24,143 bases of DNA from a virus, in the IMG/VR virus record IMGVR_UViG_3300042889_001072, positions 1 through 24,143 of that record; one strand, given 5' to 3'. This document shows positions 6,632 through 12,181 of this stretch, piece by piece. Made by a program: the position numbers and the translations under genes. Within the stretch, counting starts at the first letter, position 1, and the number at the start of each line of letters is the position of its first letter. A model generated the notes under the pieces. That model had not been told where the DNA came from and did no database searches. It saw only the letters and a list, made by a program, of their open reading frames with translations.

Positions 6632-6897
6632 TTCAAATCATCCTCAGCAAAATCTTCATCAACATCTGCAATGAATAATTCAATAATACTTAATGCTTCT
6701 AGGATATCATCATTATCTGCTAATGGATATAATGACCATAGTTTGTTTTGACCAAAGTCCTTTAGTTCCTCATAGGTAAAATCTTTGCTATCAGAAACGT
6801 GCCACAAGGATAATACTTGTTCCTCTTTCTTTGCACCCTCTGAACTGCTATTATAGAACGAATACCAGTTTGACGTTGACCATCTTGAATATGACAT
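6628..6897 (-). CDS. Hypothetical protein, 89 aa
   Basis: The start is set at the ATG at 6897, with GAGG about ten bases upstream; a GTG at 6903 overlaps the previous gene and has no proper site. The protein has an aromatic Ser-rich N-terminus (MSYSRWSTSNWYSFYNSSSE) and an acidic C-terminus (FIADVDEDFAEDDL). The TGA overlaps the next ATG. Function unknown. Confidence 0.6.
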   Translation of the reverse strand: MSYSRWSTSNWYSFYNSSSEGAKKEEQVLSLWHVSDSKDFTYEELKDFGQNKLWSLYPLADNDDILEALSIIELFIADVDEDFAEDDLK

Positions 6898-6899
6898 TT

Positions 6900-7046
6900 T
6901 CACTTCACCTCGTATTTAACTCTTTGAAATACTGTTAATAAGTTTATCATTGCATATTTTGGACTTGCAATTCCAACAAGTATAATTGCTAATCCAAATA
7001 ATATGATAAAGATTCGTTCTAAGAAAAACTTAATAATCATATTCAT
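6900..7046 (-). CDS. Small membrane protein, 48 aa
   Basis: Starts at the ATG at 7046 with AAGG eight bases upstream. It encodes one transmembrane helix (IFIILFGLAIILVGIA) flanked by a charged N-terminus (MNMIIKFFLER) and a basic tail (FQRVKYEVK). It overlaps the upstream gene by 17 bases and ends just before the next ATG, so it fills an otherwise empty gap exactly. Probably an inner-membrane micropeptide. Confidence 0.6.
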   Translation of the reverse strand: MNMIIKFFLERIFIILFGLAIILVGIASPKYAMINLLTVFQRVKYEVK

Positions 7047-7197
7047 AATTTGCACCTTCAATCCTAAGATTAACTACTTCAATAAACTCCTTTAATCTTG
7101 CTATATGATAACTGGTGCTGTTGGAATCTATTTTCAAAGAGATTTGATTTAGTAAATCAATATACACTTTCTTTTCTTCAGCTGTCATTTCATTCAT
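7030..7197 (-). CDS. Hypothetical helical protein, 55 aa
   Basis: The start is placed at the ATG at 7197 (MNEMTAEEKKVYIDLLNQIS) because AGAGGA lies seven bases upstream. An upstream TTG in the same frame falls inside the previous gene and is unlikely. The protein is amphipathic and helical (SYHIARLKEFIEVVNLRI). The start overlaps the upstream stop as ATGA. No family recognised. Confidence 0.6.
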   Translation of the reverse strand: MNEMTAEEKKVYIDLLNQISLKIDSNSTSYHIARLKEFIEVVNLRIEGANYEYDY

Positions 7198-7370
7198 AAA
7201 CCCATCCTCTGAAAACCTTCTTCCTCTGCTGCCCAAGCCTTGTTAGATCGCTCACGATCAAGTTGGCTTGTCAATTCTTCGATATACTTATCCCTAATCT
7301 CTATGATCATTTTAGCTGCTTCTAATCGGTCTTTTATTGTATATTCTTCATTGTCTAAAAATTCATTCAT
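7194..7370 (-). CDS. Hypothetical coiled-coil protein, 58 aa
   Basis: An ORF bounded by ATGA overlaps at both ends. It reads MNEFLDNEEYTIKDRLEAA followed by a long charged helix (IIEIRDKYIEELTSQLDRER), so it is probably a short coiled coil. Its fit between neighbours and its codon use support it as a real gene. Function unknown. Confidence 0.6.
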   Translation of the reverse strand: MNEFLDNEEYTIKDRLEAAKMIIEIRDKYIEELTSQLDRERSNKAWAAEEEGFQRMGL

Positions 7371-7870
7371 AATTCACCAAATTGTTTAATAGTTTCTTCC
7401 CAAGAGGTATGCCATATTGCAGGACTCTTTTTATCTCTCCATTCAATAATAGTGCTTAATGTATCATCAATCAATAAACTATCTGGTCTAGCATATAGTT
7501 GTTTCAATTGTTTTCCTGGAACAAATACAGCAGGGTAATCAATCTTGTATTCCTTCAACCATATCTCTTTTTGCCTAGATACTTCTACAAGGTATTTCTC
7601 TTGTGCAGTAGAGGATAATAACTTTATTTCATAGTCATCTTCAATGCTTCTTAAGAAATGGATTGCTTCATCAAAATCTGGCATCGGTTCAAGTGTAGCA
7701 AAATGACCATCCATAATGAATTCATCAAATCTTCTTTTGTATTCCTTCTTTTCTTTACCCTTACTAGGATAATCTATTTCAGGACATTCCTTAAACATAG
7801 ATATGAATTGCTTTCTAAAATCACATAGAACGCCATCCATATCCACGTAAATTGTTTTTAACATAATCAT
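7367..7870 (-). CDS. HAD-family 5'(3')-nucleotidase-like hydrolase
   Basis: A 167-residue protein with the HAD signature DMDGVLCDF (nucleophile Asp10, general acid Asp12) at the N-terminus, an SST motif (IKLLSSTAQ) in the second position and LLIDDT near the C-terminus for the Mg-binding acidic pair. Size and the DMDGVL(C/A)DF form fit the deoxyribonucleotidase (NT5C-like) branch, which removes phosphate from nucleoside monophosphates. In a phage with dCMP deaminase, TS and DHFR it may adjust dNMP pools. Other small-phosphate substrates remain possible. ATGA overlaps link it to both neighbours. Confidence 0.8.
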   Translation of the reverse strand: MIMLKTIYVDMDGVLCDFRKQFISMFKECPEIDYPSKGKEKKEYKRRFDEFIMDGHFATLEPMPDFDEAIHFLRSIEDDYEIKLLSSTAQEKYLVEVSRQKEIWLKEYKIDYPAVFVPGKQLKQLYARPDSLLIDDTLSTIIEWRDKKSPAIWHTSWEETIKQFGEL

Positions 7871-8082
7871 TGACCCCCAAGTCTTAGGAAAGGTCCAATC
7901 TTACCTGAACCTGAGAAAAAATCCATTGAGTCGGAAGATTCATAAGAATTTTCAGTTGGAAGTTCTAGGTCAACCCAACTACAATAACTGCTGTATCCTG
8001 ATGAATCTTCAGAGAGAACATCAATAGTAGTTTCTGGTGGAAGTGTTTGAAGATAAGTGATAAGTTCTGCTATAGTAGTCAT
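7867..8082 (-). CDS. Hypothetical protein, 71 aa
   Basis: Starts MTTIAELITYLQTLPPETTI, a helix-strand opening common in small phage proteins, followed by a Ser/Tyr/acidic-rich stretch (EDSSGYSSYCSWVDLELP) and a Gly-rich end. It is the first gene after a strong sigma70-like promoter, and its TGA overlaps the HAD gene's ATG. No function assigned. Confidence 0.65.
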   Translation of the reverse strand: MTTIAELITYLQTLPPETTIDVLSEDSSGYSSYCSWVDLELPTENSYESSDSMDFFSGSGKIGPFLRLGGQ

Positions 8083-8113
8083 TTTAATTCCTCAATAATT
8101 TGATTTATAAGTT

Positions 8114-8141
8114 ATTATACTATATCTGTAGGAGAAGTCAA
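8114..8141 (-). promoter_or_regulatory. Sigma70-like promoter
   Basis: Minus strand: TTGACT (8141-8136), 16-base spacer, TATAAT (8119-8114), about 30 bases before the 71-aa gene. The bases before the -10 (GATATAG) recur at the 10287-10314 promoter. It overlaps the end of the upstream membrane-protein gene. Confidence 0.8.
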
Positions 8142-8374
8142 GGTTTATTTTGTTGTTTCTTAAAATCTCTGTATGACCATTTGATAGGTAACACAATACA
8201 ATAGTAAACTGCACCAATCACGATAGTTGATAACACATAAATTGCTAACCATCTATCATATGGATTAGGAAGAAACACTACGGAAAAGCAAGCAACACAG
8301 TGAAACATTAAAAACACATAATAATAGTTAAAATTCTTAAACATCCACTTCACAAAATCTATTTTATCTGCCAT
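8138..8374 (-). CDS. Small membrane protein with two TM helices, 78 aa
   Basis: AAGGATA precedes the ATG. Two hydrophobic helices are visible: YYYVFLMFHCVACFSVVFL (about residues 17-35) and WLAIYVLSTIVIGAVYYCIV (about 42-61). A basic C-terminal tail (KWSYRDFKKQQNK) suggests a cytoplasmic end. It overlaps the cupin gene's stop by 11 bases. Function unknown; holin-like or superinfection roles would be speculation. Confidence 0.65.
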   Translation of the reverse strand: MADKIDFVKWMFKNFNYYYVFLMFHCVACFSVVFLPNPYDRWLAIYVLSTIVIGAVYYCIVLPIKWSYRDFKKQQNKP

Positions 8375-8780
8375 TTTTATCCTTAGTTGAAAAAAATCTG
8401 ATAGCCATTATGGGTTCTATTGCATTAAAATGATGGACAATACCAGCAGGAATCACTATAAAATCCCCAACATTCATATGAAGCTCTAGATTGATATCAT
8501 CAAACTTAAAATAGAATCTACCAGTACCCTTAACAATCATCCTACCTTCATTATCATTATGAGTATGTGGTTCTCTAGTAGTTAATGCAGACATTGTTTG
8601 AAATATGTCATAGTCTACAAAATCATATTTGTTTAGCATATCAAAAATGAATGAATCCATATCTTGAATTTCTGTTTTGTTGTAGATTATGTCATATTTT
8701 AACAATTCTAGTTTGACCAATAATTCATTGATTACACATTGTTGAAGAACTTTATTTTCATACTTATATAGAGTAGCCAT
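8364..8780 (-). CDS. Acireductone dioxygenase-like cupin
   Basis: A 138-residue cupin starting at ATG 8780 (MATLYKYENK). It resembles acireductone dioxygenase (ARD), which oxidises the acireductone intermediate of the methionine salvage pathway. Candidate metal ligands are His72 and His74 (EPHTHNDNEGR), Glu78 and His116 (PAGIVHHF). Their spacing (2, 4, 38) equals that I recall for Klebsiella ARD (His96, His98, Glu102, His140). VGDFIVIPAG and AIRFF are further ARD-like segments. At 138 residues it is shorter than the usual 180 or so, mainly at the N-terminus. It would act on methylthioribose-derived metabolites; a different cupin activity is possible. Confidence 0.75.
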   Translation of the reverse strand: MATLYKYENKVLQQCVINELLVKLELLKYDIIYNKTEIQDMDSFIFDMLNKYDFVDYDIFQTMSALTTREPHTHNDNEGRMIVKGTGRFYFKFDDINLELHMNVGDFIVIPAGIVHHFNAIEPIMAIRFFSTKDKNGR

Positions 8781-8959
8781 TAACAATACCCATAAAGGTA
8801 TTTCTTTCTAGAGTACCAATAGGTTTTTAACGCTACCAGCACAAAAACACCCATTACAAACATAACCACAAATTCTCCAGTCATAAACAATGTAACAAAA
8901 AAAACAATTGATATAGATAAAACCATTATATCTGTTACTGTTACTAAAACTTTCTTCAT
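8780..8959 (-). CDS. Small membrane protein with two TM helices, 59 aa
   Basis: The ATG at 8959 overlaps the previous gene's TGA (ATGA), and the TAA at 8782-8780 overlaps the cupin's ATG (TAATG). It encodes two hydrophobic helices: IMVLSISIVFFVTLFM, then VVMFVMGVFVLVALK. The C-terminus is aromatic and basic (YWYSRKKYLYGYC). The double overlap is good evidence of a real gene. Function unknown. Confidence 0.65.
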   Translation of the reverse strand: MKKVLVTVTDIMVLSISIVFFVTLFMTGEFVVMFVMGVFVLVALKTYWYSRKKYLYGYC

Positions 8960-9078
8960 TTCGTTTCCTCTAGACTAATACACTTTGCAATTTTTATTTT
9001 CTTGTAATTTCCAAGATCTGTTTTCTGAACCAATGCCACTTCACATTCTTCAGAATTTTGATATACTTCAGTATTCAT
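8956..9078 (-). CDS. Hypothetical 40-aa protein
   Basis: A short ORF running MNTEVYQNSEECEVALVQ to an end at ISLEETK, mixed alpha/beta. Its ATG overlaps the end of the GC-richer gene upstream and its TGA overlaps the next ATG. No function can be suggested. Confidence 0.5.
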   Translation of the reverse strand: MNTEVYQNSEECEVALVQKTDLGNYKKIKIAKCISLEETK

Positions 9079-9634
9079 CAAGAAAGCACTCCATTGACTG
9101 CATGTACTCATACTCCTTCTCTAAGTCACGGTATATCTCTTTCATATACTCACGGCATTGCCACTCAATATCCGCTTCAGCATCTATAATTAGCCGCTCA
9201 TAGTCCTCGCCCTCTTCATCATCTAGCTCAGGTAGTATGTTCAAGTCCCAAGACCCTAGATGTACTGTGTTGTGGTGTGAGTAGTTGTTAGATAGTCTTG
9301 TAAGTTCCAGATCGTAGTATTCACAAGCCGCACCTCGATGGTCGAAAGGTATTACAGCCATATACAACTTAACATGCTCTTGTTTCAGGTCAGGGTGCGC
9401 CTCAAGAAACTCTCTCAGGTTTATTGACCCAGTAAAGCAAGCCCCATCACCTTGTGAGCCAAAGCCTGAGAAGTGCATGCTGTCTGTGGCTGTGTATATA
9501 CCCAGACCCTCTAACTTCTCTGCCCAATACTCCTGTGTGCTCTCCCACCAGTAGTAATCCCCTGATTGGGCGTACTCTTGATGCCTTTTGAACGCTTGTT
9601 CTTTTGCTTCGTTTGATAGTTCTTTATATTGCAT
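9068..9634 (-). CDS. Phage protein with SQGDGACF motif, 188 aa
   Basis: The start is the ATG at 9634 (MQYKELSNEAKEQAFKRHQE), with AGGAGA about seven bases upstream; an upstream GTG in the same frame lies inside the previous gene. A central FSGFGSQGDGACFTGSI matches a motif I recall from uncharacterised phage proteins. The N-terminus is helical with YYWWESTQEYW; the C-terminus is a long acidic helix ending in ECFLDEY. Base composition (about 45-50% GC by counting sample lines) and codon use differ from the roughly 25-38% GC neighbours, suggesting recent acquisition. Function unknown. Confidence 0.7.
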   Translation of the reverse strand: MQYKELSNEAKEQAFKRHQEYAQSGDYYWWESTQEYWAEKLEGLGIYTATDSMHFSGFGSQGDGACFTGSINLREFLEAHPDLKQEHVKLYMAVIPFDHRGAACEYYDLELTRLSNNYSHHNTVHLGSWDLNILPELDDEEGEDYERLIIDAEADIEWQCREYMKEIYRDLEKEYEYMQSMECFLDEY

Positions 9635-9848
9635 GACTAATTCTCCTAGTGCCCGCTCCAACACATTCAAGAGTACAAGCTGTTTCAGGCAAACCAAGTT
9701 GCTCTCTGAGTCGTACTATGCACTCCTGCTCAGTTTCGTTTCTAAGTGCTAAAGGTTCTGCTCCTGTTCTACCATCTGATACTCTAAAGTTTAACACCCT
9801 ATTATTAATGTAATATACGAGGTGCATTTGTTCTGTAATCTTTCTCAT
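9624..9848 (-). CDS. Hypothetical protein, 74 aa
   Basis: It lies in the same GC-richer island as the gene it overlaps by 11 bases. It has a beta-rich N-terminal part (MHLVYYINNRVLNFRVS) and a helix with arginine-rich LREQLGLPE, ending in a small CTLECVGAGTRR segment. Both genes probably arrived together. No family recognised. Confidence 0.6.
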   Translation of the reverse strand: MRKITEQMHLVYYINNRVLNFRVSDGRTGAEPLALRNETEQECIVRLREQLGLPETACTLECVGAGTRRISHAI

Positions 9849-10030
9849 GTCTGTATTCCTATTAAGGTTGTTGGTGCTAAGTTAGGTTGCTCTAACTTAG
9901 CTATCTGGGTGTAGTATCAGATACTACGCATACCATTTGTTTAGGGACTTAAATTCCTTTACTAACTGAGGATACTTATCCTCAAGTAGGCTACACAGAA
10001 GTTCAAACATTATCAACAATAATAGAAACA
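9849..10030. ncRNA. Intergenic stretch with three perfect hairpins
   Basis: Three strong inverted repeats occur within 110 bases. 9876-9901: 10-bp stem GCTAAGTTAG / CTAACTTAGC with a 6-base loop. 9911-9927: 7-bp stem GTAGTAT / ATACTAC. 9967-9984: 7-8 bp stem TGAGGATA / TATCCTCA. None is followed by a clear U tract on either strand. On the minus strand they form the 3' region of the small membrane-protein transcript or the leader of the 74-aa gene. A structured RNA is possible. The strand is undecided. Confidence 0.35.
9924..10010 (-). CDS. Possible 28-aa peptide
   Basis: The ATG at 10010 opens a 28-codon frame (MFELLCSLLEDKYPQLVKEF, then KSLNKWYA) ending at TAG. It is amphipathic and plausible as a helix, but there is no Shine-Dalgarno sequence and the DNA also forms two hairpins, so coding is uncertain. 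Confidence 0.25.
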   Translation of the reverse strand: MFELLCSLLEDKYPQLVKEFKSLNKWYA

Positions 10031-10189
10031 TTAGATGTTCCTCGCATAAAGACCAAAGTAAAAAGACGTAAATCCTAATGCAAACCAAACAGCAGGTTGA
10101 ACTCCTGAGTCAAATTGATTTGCTTCAACATATAAGATTGAACCAATCATCATTAATGCACCAATAACCAAACGAATTAAACCTTTCAT
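10031..10189 (-). CDS. Small membrane protein, 52 aa
   Basis: The ATG at 10189 opens a 52-codon frame. An N-terminal hydrophobic helix (LIRLVIGALMMIGSILYV) is followed by a short polar loop (EANQFDSG) and a second helix (AVWFALGFTSFYFGLYA). Similar MKGLIRL-type two-helix peptides occur in other phages. A sigma70-like promoter at 10287-10314 points at it, leaving a leader of roughly 90 bases that contains the two tandem hairpins at 10239-10268. Shine-Dalgarno is weak (GGGG about ten bases upstream). Confidence 0.6.
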   Translation of the reverse strand: MKGLIRLVIGALMMIGSILYVEANQFDSGVQPAVWFALGFTSFYFGLYARNI

Positions 10190-10214
10190 TTTTAAACCCC
10201 GAATTTTAAATTTG

Positions 10215-10222
10215 TATAAATA
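10215..10222 (+). promoter_or_regulatory. T4-type late promoter core (plus strand)
   Basis: TATAAATA, within a 12-base string TTTGTATAAATA that is shared exactly with the late promoter of endonuclease B. If it acts like T4 late promoters, transcription would start near 10228, just before three AUGGAA repeats and the tandem hairpins. No plus-strand protein gene follows for over 1 kb, so its product would be a non-coding or antisense RNA. Confidence 0.45.
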
Positions 10223-10228
10223 CTATTG

Positions 10229-10268
10229 ATGGAAAGTTGAACATGGAAGTTCGGGACATGGAAGTCCC
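10229..10268 (+). ncRNA. Tandem CsrA/RsmA-binding hairpins (putative RNA)
   Basis: Two adjacent hairpins carry the same loop ATGGAA. 10239-10252 has stem GAAC / GTTC; 10253-10268 has stem GGGAC / GTCCC. Each contains ACATGGAAGT, which fits the CsrA/RsmE consensus ACANGGANGU with GGA in the hexaloop. A third ATGGAA (10229-10234) lies just upstream without a clear stem. The plus-strand late promoter core sits directly before it. The RNA could titrate host CsrA late in infection. On the minus strand the same DNA forms two leader hairpins for the 52-aa gene. Confidence 0.5.
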
Positions 10269-10286
10269 ACCCCCTATGTTTCAGAT

Positions 10287-10314
10287 ATTATACTATATCT
10301 ACAGAAGAAGTAAA
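10287..10314 (-). promoter_or_regulatory. Sigma70-like promoter
   Basis: Minus strand: TTTACT (10314-10309), 16-base spacer, TATAAT (10292-10287). It is almost the same as the 8114-8141 promoter (shared GATATAGTATAATA and a similar spacer), so these look like copies of one early-promoter type. It faces the 52-aa membrane protein. Confidence 0.7.
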
Positions 10315-10317
10315 GCA

Positions 10318-10389
10318 TTATTTTAATGTGATTGGCAATAATATTAACAATGTTAGGTTGATAAAAATTAGTGCCATCATTATAATCAT
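10318..10389 (-). CDS. Possible 23-aa hydrophobic peptide
   Basis: The ATG at 10389 overlaps the previous TGA (ATGA). The frame encodes a single hydrophobic helix (MIIMMALIFINLTLLILLPI) and ends at TAA. The overlap pattern matches real genes nearby, but the size makes it tentative. Confidence 0.4.
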   Translation of the reverse strand: MIIMMALIFINLTLLILLPITLK

Positions 10390-10550
10390 CTATCTGCAAG
10401 TCTCTTTAAAATATCTTTAACCTGTTCATCGGTCTGCAACATAGTATGAAACAGTTCGGTTGAAATTGCAATATATTCTTCTTGCTCTTCAAATGTTAAT
10501 AGATCCTGTTTTTGGATTATTGCTAGTTCTAGGTATCTTTTGATGTTCAT
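10386..10550 (-). CDS. Hypothetical helical protein, 54 aa
   Basis: A frame from ATG 10550 that overlaps the stop of the 83-aa gene (ATGA) and is itself overlapped by the next ATG. The protein is helical and acidic (MNIKRYLELAIIQKQDLLTF; DEQVKDILKRLADR). No family recognised; the gene fills the gap exactly. Confidence 0.55.
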   Translation of the reverse strand: MNIKRYLELAIIQKQDLLTFEEQEEYIAISTELFHTMLQTDEQVKDILKRLADR

Positions 10551-10798
10551 TGTTCATCCTCTAATAATGTGTAACAAGGATGTAGTTTGGGCAACCCCAA
10601 AACAACATTATAGTTTTTGTATTTCAGTGATTCATTTAGTTCCATTGAACGAACTTCACACTCATATTTACCACCTCGCCAATCTCTTTCAAGTTTGGCT
10701 TGTTTGATTGCAGTCTCTTCATTGTCAAATGCACCGACTACATAACTATGTGATTCCCTATCACCGAAACGATAGGCTGTAACTACATAAATTAACAT
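10547..10798 (-). CDS. Hypothetical protein, 83 aa
   Basis: The start is set at ATG 10798 (MLIYVVTAYRFGDRESHSYV) because GGAGA lies four bases upstream. The beta-strand opening, followed by NEETAIKQAKLERDWRGGKY and YECEVRSMEL, suggests a small mixed alpha/beta fold of a kind common in phage accessory genes. It lies just downstream of DHFR, probably in the same transcript. Confidence 0.65.
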   Translation of the reverse strand: MLIYVVTAYRFGDRESHSYVVGAFDNEETAIKQAKLERDWRGGKYECEVRSMELNESLKYKNYNVVLGLPKLHPCYTLLEDEQ

Positions 10799-10820
10799 TG
10801 ATTCTCCAGAATTGTAAGGT

Positions 10821-11309
10821 TTATTTCGCATATTCCCAAGGTTTCCATTTTACCACAGTAAATTCATTATACTCTTTTTCTTCTACTATGTGAAACTTGT
10901 AACCATTTCTGCGATTCATACAAGGTAGATAAACATCACCTTCCGCTGGAAAGTTTAGTGTTGAAATGATTGTCATATCTGCATATGGCATAAACAATTT
11001 GTAAATTTCTGCTCCACCGCAAACCATATATCTCTTCTCTGGATTCTGTTCATATTCAAACAAGAATTGATCCATTGAGAATGTTTCAAACCCTTTCAAG
11101 GTATAGTTCTTATCTCTAGATAATACAATAGCATCCCTTCCAGGTAGTTTACCTACTTGTTCTGCAGTTGTTCTTCCCATTATAAGAGTATTACCCATTG
11201 TTTCTGCTTTGAAGAATTTCAATTCATCAGAACAATACCAAGGAAGAGAGTTTATACTAGAATTGCCTATCACCCCATTAGATGCTACTGCTGCTATTAA
11301 TGTAATCAT
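10821..11309 (-). CDS. folA: Dihydrofolate reductase
   Basis: A 162-residue DHFR of normal length. It reduces dihydrofolate to tetrahydrofolate with NADPH and recycles the dihydrofolate made by thymidylate synthase. Visible motifs: IAAVASNGVIGNSS with LPWYCSDELKFFK (substrate site and Met20-loop region), MGRTTAEQVGKLPGR (NADPH-binding arm) and VCGGAEIYKLFMPYAD (cofactor and core strand). GGTGA precedes the ATG and a sigma70-like promoter lies 30-60 bases upstream. With dCMP deaminase and thyA in the window it completes a phage dTMP route. T4 names its enzyme frd. Confidence 0.95.
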   Translation of the reverse strand: MITLIAAVASNGVIGNSSINSLPWYCSDELKFFKAETMGNTLIMGRTTAEQVGKLPGRDAIVLSRDKNYTLKGFETFSMDQFLFEYEQNPEKRYMVCGGAEIYKLFMPYADMTIISTLNFPAEGDVYLPCMNRRNGYKFHIVEEKEYNEFTVVKWKPWEYAK

Positions 11310-11340
11310 ATTTCACCGATTTATTGAATGTTTATTATAT

Positions 11341-11369
11341 ATTATACTATATTATGACTCTACCAACAA
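11341..11369 (-). promoter_or_regulatory. Sigma70-like promoter of DHFR
   Basis: Minus strand: TTGTTG (11369-11364), 17-base spacer, TATAAT (11346-11341), with the recurring ATATAGTATAATA around the -10. The AT-rich bases may also hold a divergent plus-strand promoter (TATACT) for the LPW paralogue cluster. Confidence 0.65.
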
Positions 11370-11376
11370 CTTAAAT

Positions 11377-11404
11377 TTAACTCAACAAAAAGGAATACTA
11401 AAAT
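11377..11404 (+). repeat. Repeated leader of LPW paralogues, copy 1
   Basis: The leader before paralogue 1 (AACAAAAAGGAATACTAAAA plus about ten bases upstream) matches the leader of paralogue 2 at 11763-11789 with about three differences. It includes AAGGA as the Shine-Dalgarno sequence. It shows that the unit of duplication included the translation start region. Confidence 0.7.
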
Positions 11405-11750
11405 GACAATAACATATACTTGGACTATTACTGGTCTTGAATGTGCAGATCCTGATAGCGATGTTGATTGTGATACAATTAAAGAAGCTACTTGGACTTT
11501 AACTGGAAACGATGGTACTAACACAAGCTCTATTACTGGAAAAACTTCATTAAATATAGTTATGAGCCCAGAAGAAGGGCAAACCCATTCAGATGTGTTT
11601 GCTCTAGTAACTGAAGCAGAAATTATAACCGCAGTACAGACTGTAATGGGCACAGAAAATATTAGTAATATGGAAACAAATATCGCTAATAAACTTACTG
11701 AACTTACTTTACCAGCTTATGTTATCCAAACACTCCCTTGGGTAGTATAA
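11403..11750 (+). CDS. LPW-tail paralogue 1
   Basis: A 115-residue protein. It begins MTITYTWTITGLEC and ends TLPWVV. The order is: an N-terminal strand with Tyr-Thr-Trp, a second strand (EATWTLTGNDG), an insertion strand, then an ALVTEAEIITAVQTVMG helix and a Pro-Trp tail. Marine T4-like phages carry related proteins (which I recall as DUF7936) with the same TYTW start and LPW end; their function is unknown. It is the first of three tandem copies, opposite in strand to all neighbours except endonuclease B. Confidence 0.75.
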   Translation: MTITYTWTITGLECADPDSDVDCDTIKEATWTLTGNDGTNTSSITGKTSLNIVMSPEEGQTHSDVFALVTEAEIITAVQTVMGTENISNMETNIANKLTELTLPAYVIQTLPWVV

Positions 11751-11753
11751 ATC
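11746..11753 (+). promoter_or_regulatory. Late-promoter-like TATAAATC overlapping a stop codon
   Basis: TATAAATC begins inside the final Val codons of paralogue 1 and contains its TAA. It lies 42 bases before the ATG of paralogue 2. One base differs from the T4 late core. Confidence 0.35.
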
Positions 11754-11787
11754 TCTATATTTTAACTTAACAAAAAGGAACACTAAA

Positions 11788-12147
11788 ATGACAACATATG
11801 TATGGAAAGTAGATTCACTTGAATGTACAGCTAATCCTGGCTTCTCTTGTACTATAATCAAATCAGCACCTTGGACATTAACTGGTGATGATGGAACTAA
11901 TACAACTTTCATTCAAGGTAATGCACCAATAAACATGACCATGGTCGAAGAAGAGGGTCATGCTGAAGGCGATAGATTTGCAGCACTAACTGAAGCTGAA
12001 GTAATAACTGCTATACAAACCCAGTTAGGAACTGCTATAGTAAATGAATTAGTGGCTCATATTGATAATGAACTTTATGTAAAAACTTTACAAACACCAC
12101 CAGAACTACCTAAAATAATAGTACCACCTTTGCCTTGGGTGGTATAA
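11788..12147 (+). CDS. LPW-tail paralogue 2
   Basis: 119 residues, MTTYVWKVDSLEC to LPWVV. Shared segments with copies 1 and 3: WTLTGDDGTNT, ALTEAEVITAIQTQLG and the tail. It has a Pro-rich insertion before the tail (LQTPPELPKIIVPP) that makes it the longest. Two cysteines near the N-terminus are at positions similar to those in the other copies (one additional Cys in the 'FSC' segment). The leader is nearly identical to that of copy 1, so duplication of 1 and 2 was recent or is kept by gene conversion. Confidence 0.75.
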   Translation: MTTYVWKVDSLECTANPGFSCTIIKSAPWTLTGDDGTNTTFIQGNAPINMTMVEEEGHAEGDRFAALTEAEVITAIQTQLGTAIVNELVAHIDNELYVKTLQTPPELPKIIVPPLPWVV

Positions 12148-12150
12148 ATA
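12143..12150 (+). promoter_or_regulatory. T4-type late promoter core overlapping a stop codon
   Basis: An exact TATAAATA that contains the TAA of paralogue 2 and lies 32 bases before the ATG of paralogue 3. A start near 12156 would give a leader of about 25 bases with AAGGA. Confidence 0.5.
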
Positions 12151-12181
12151 TACATATTAATATAATATAAGGAATAAACTA

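Noticed and set aside
1163-8082. Reassignment of TGA as a sense codon in this genome
   Set aside because: Several genes end in TGA as part of ATGA overlaps with the next start (for example 6374, 6628, 7194, 7367), and read-through after 4860 gives a frame unlike a protein. TGA is a normal stop; only the collagen gene is odd.
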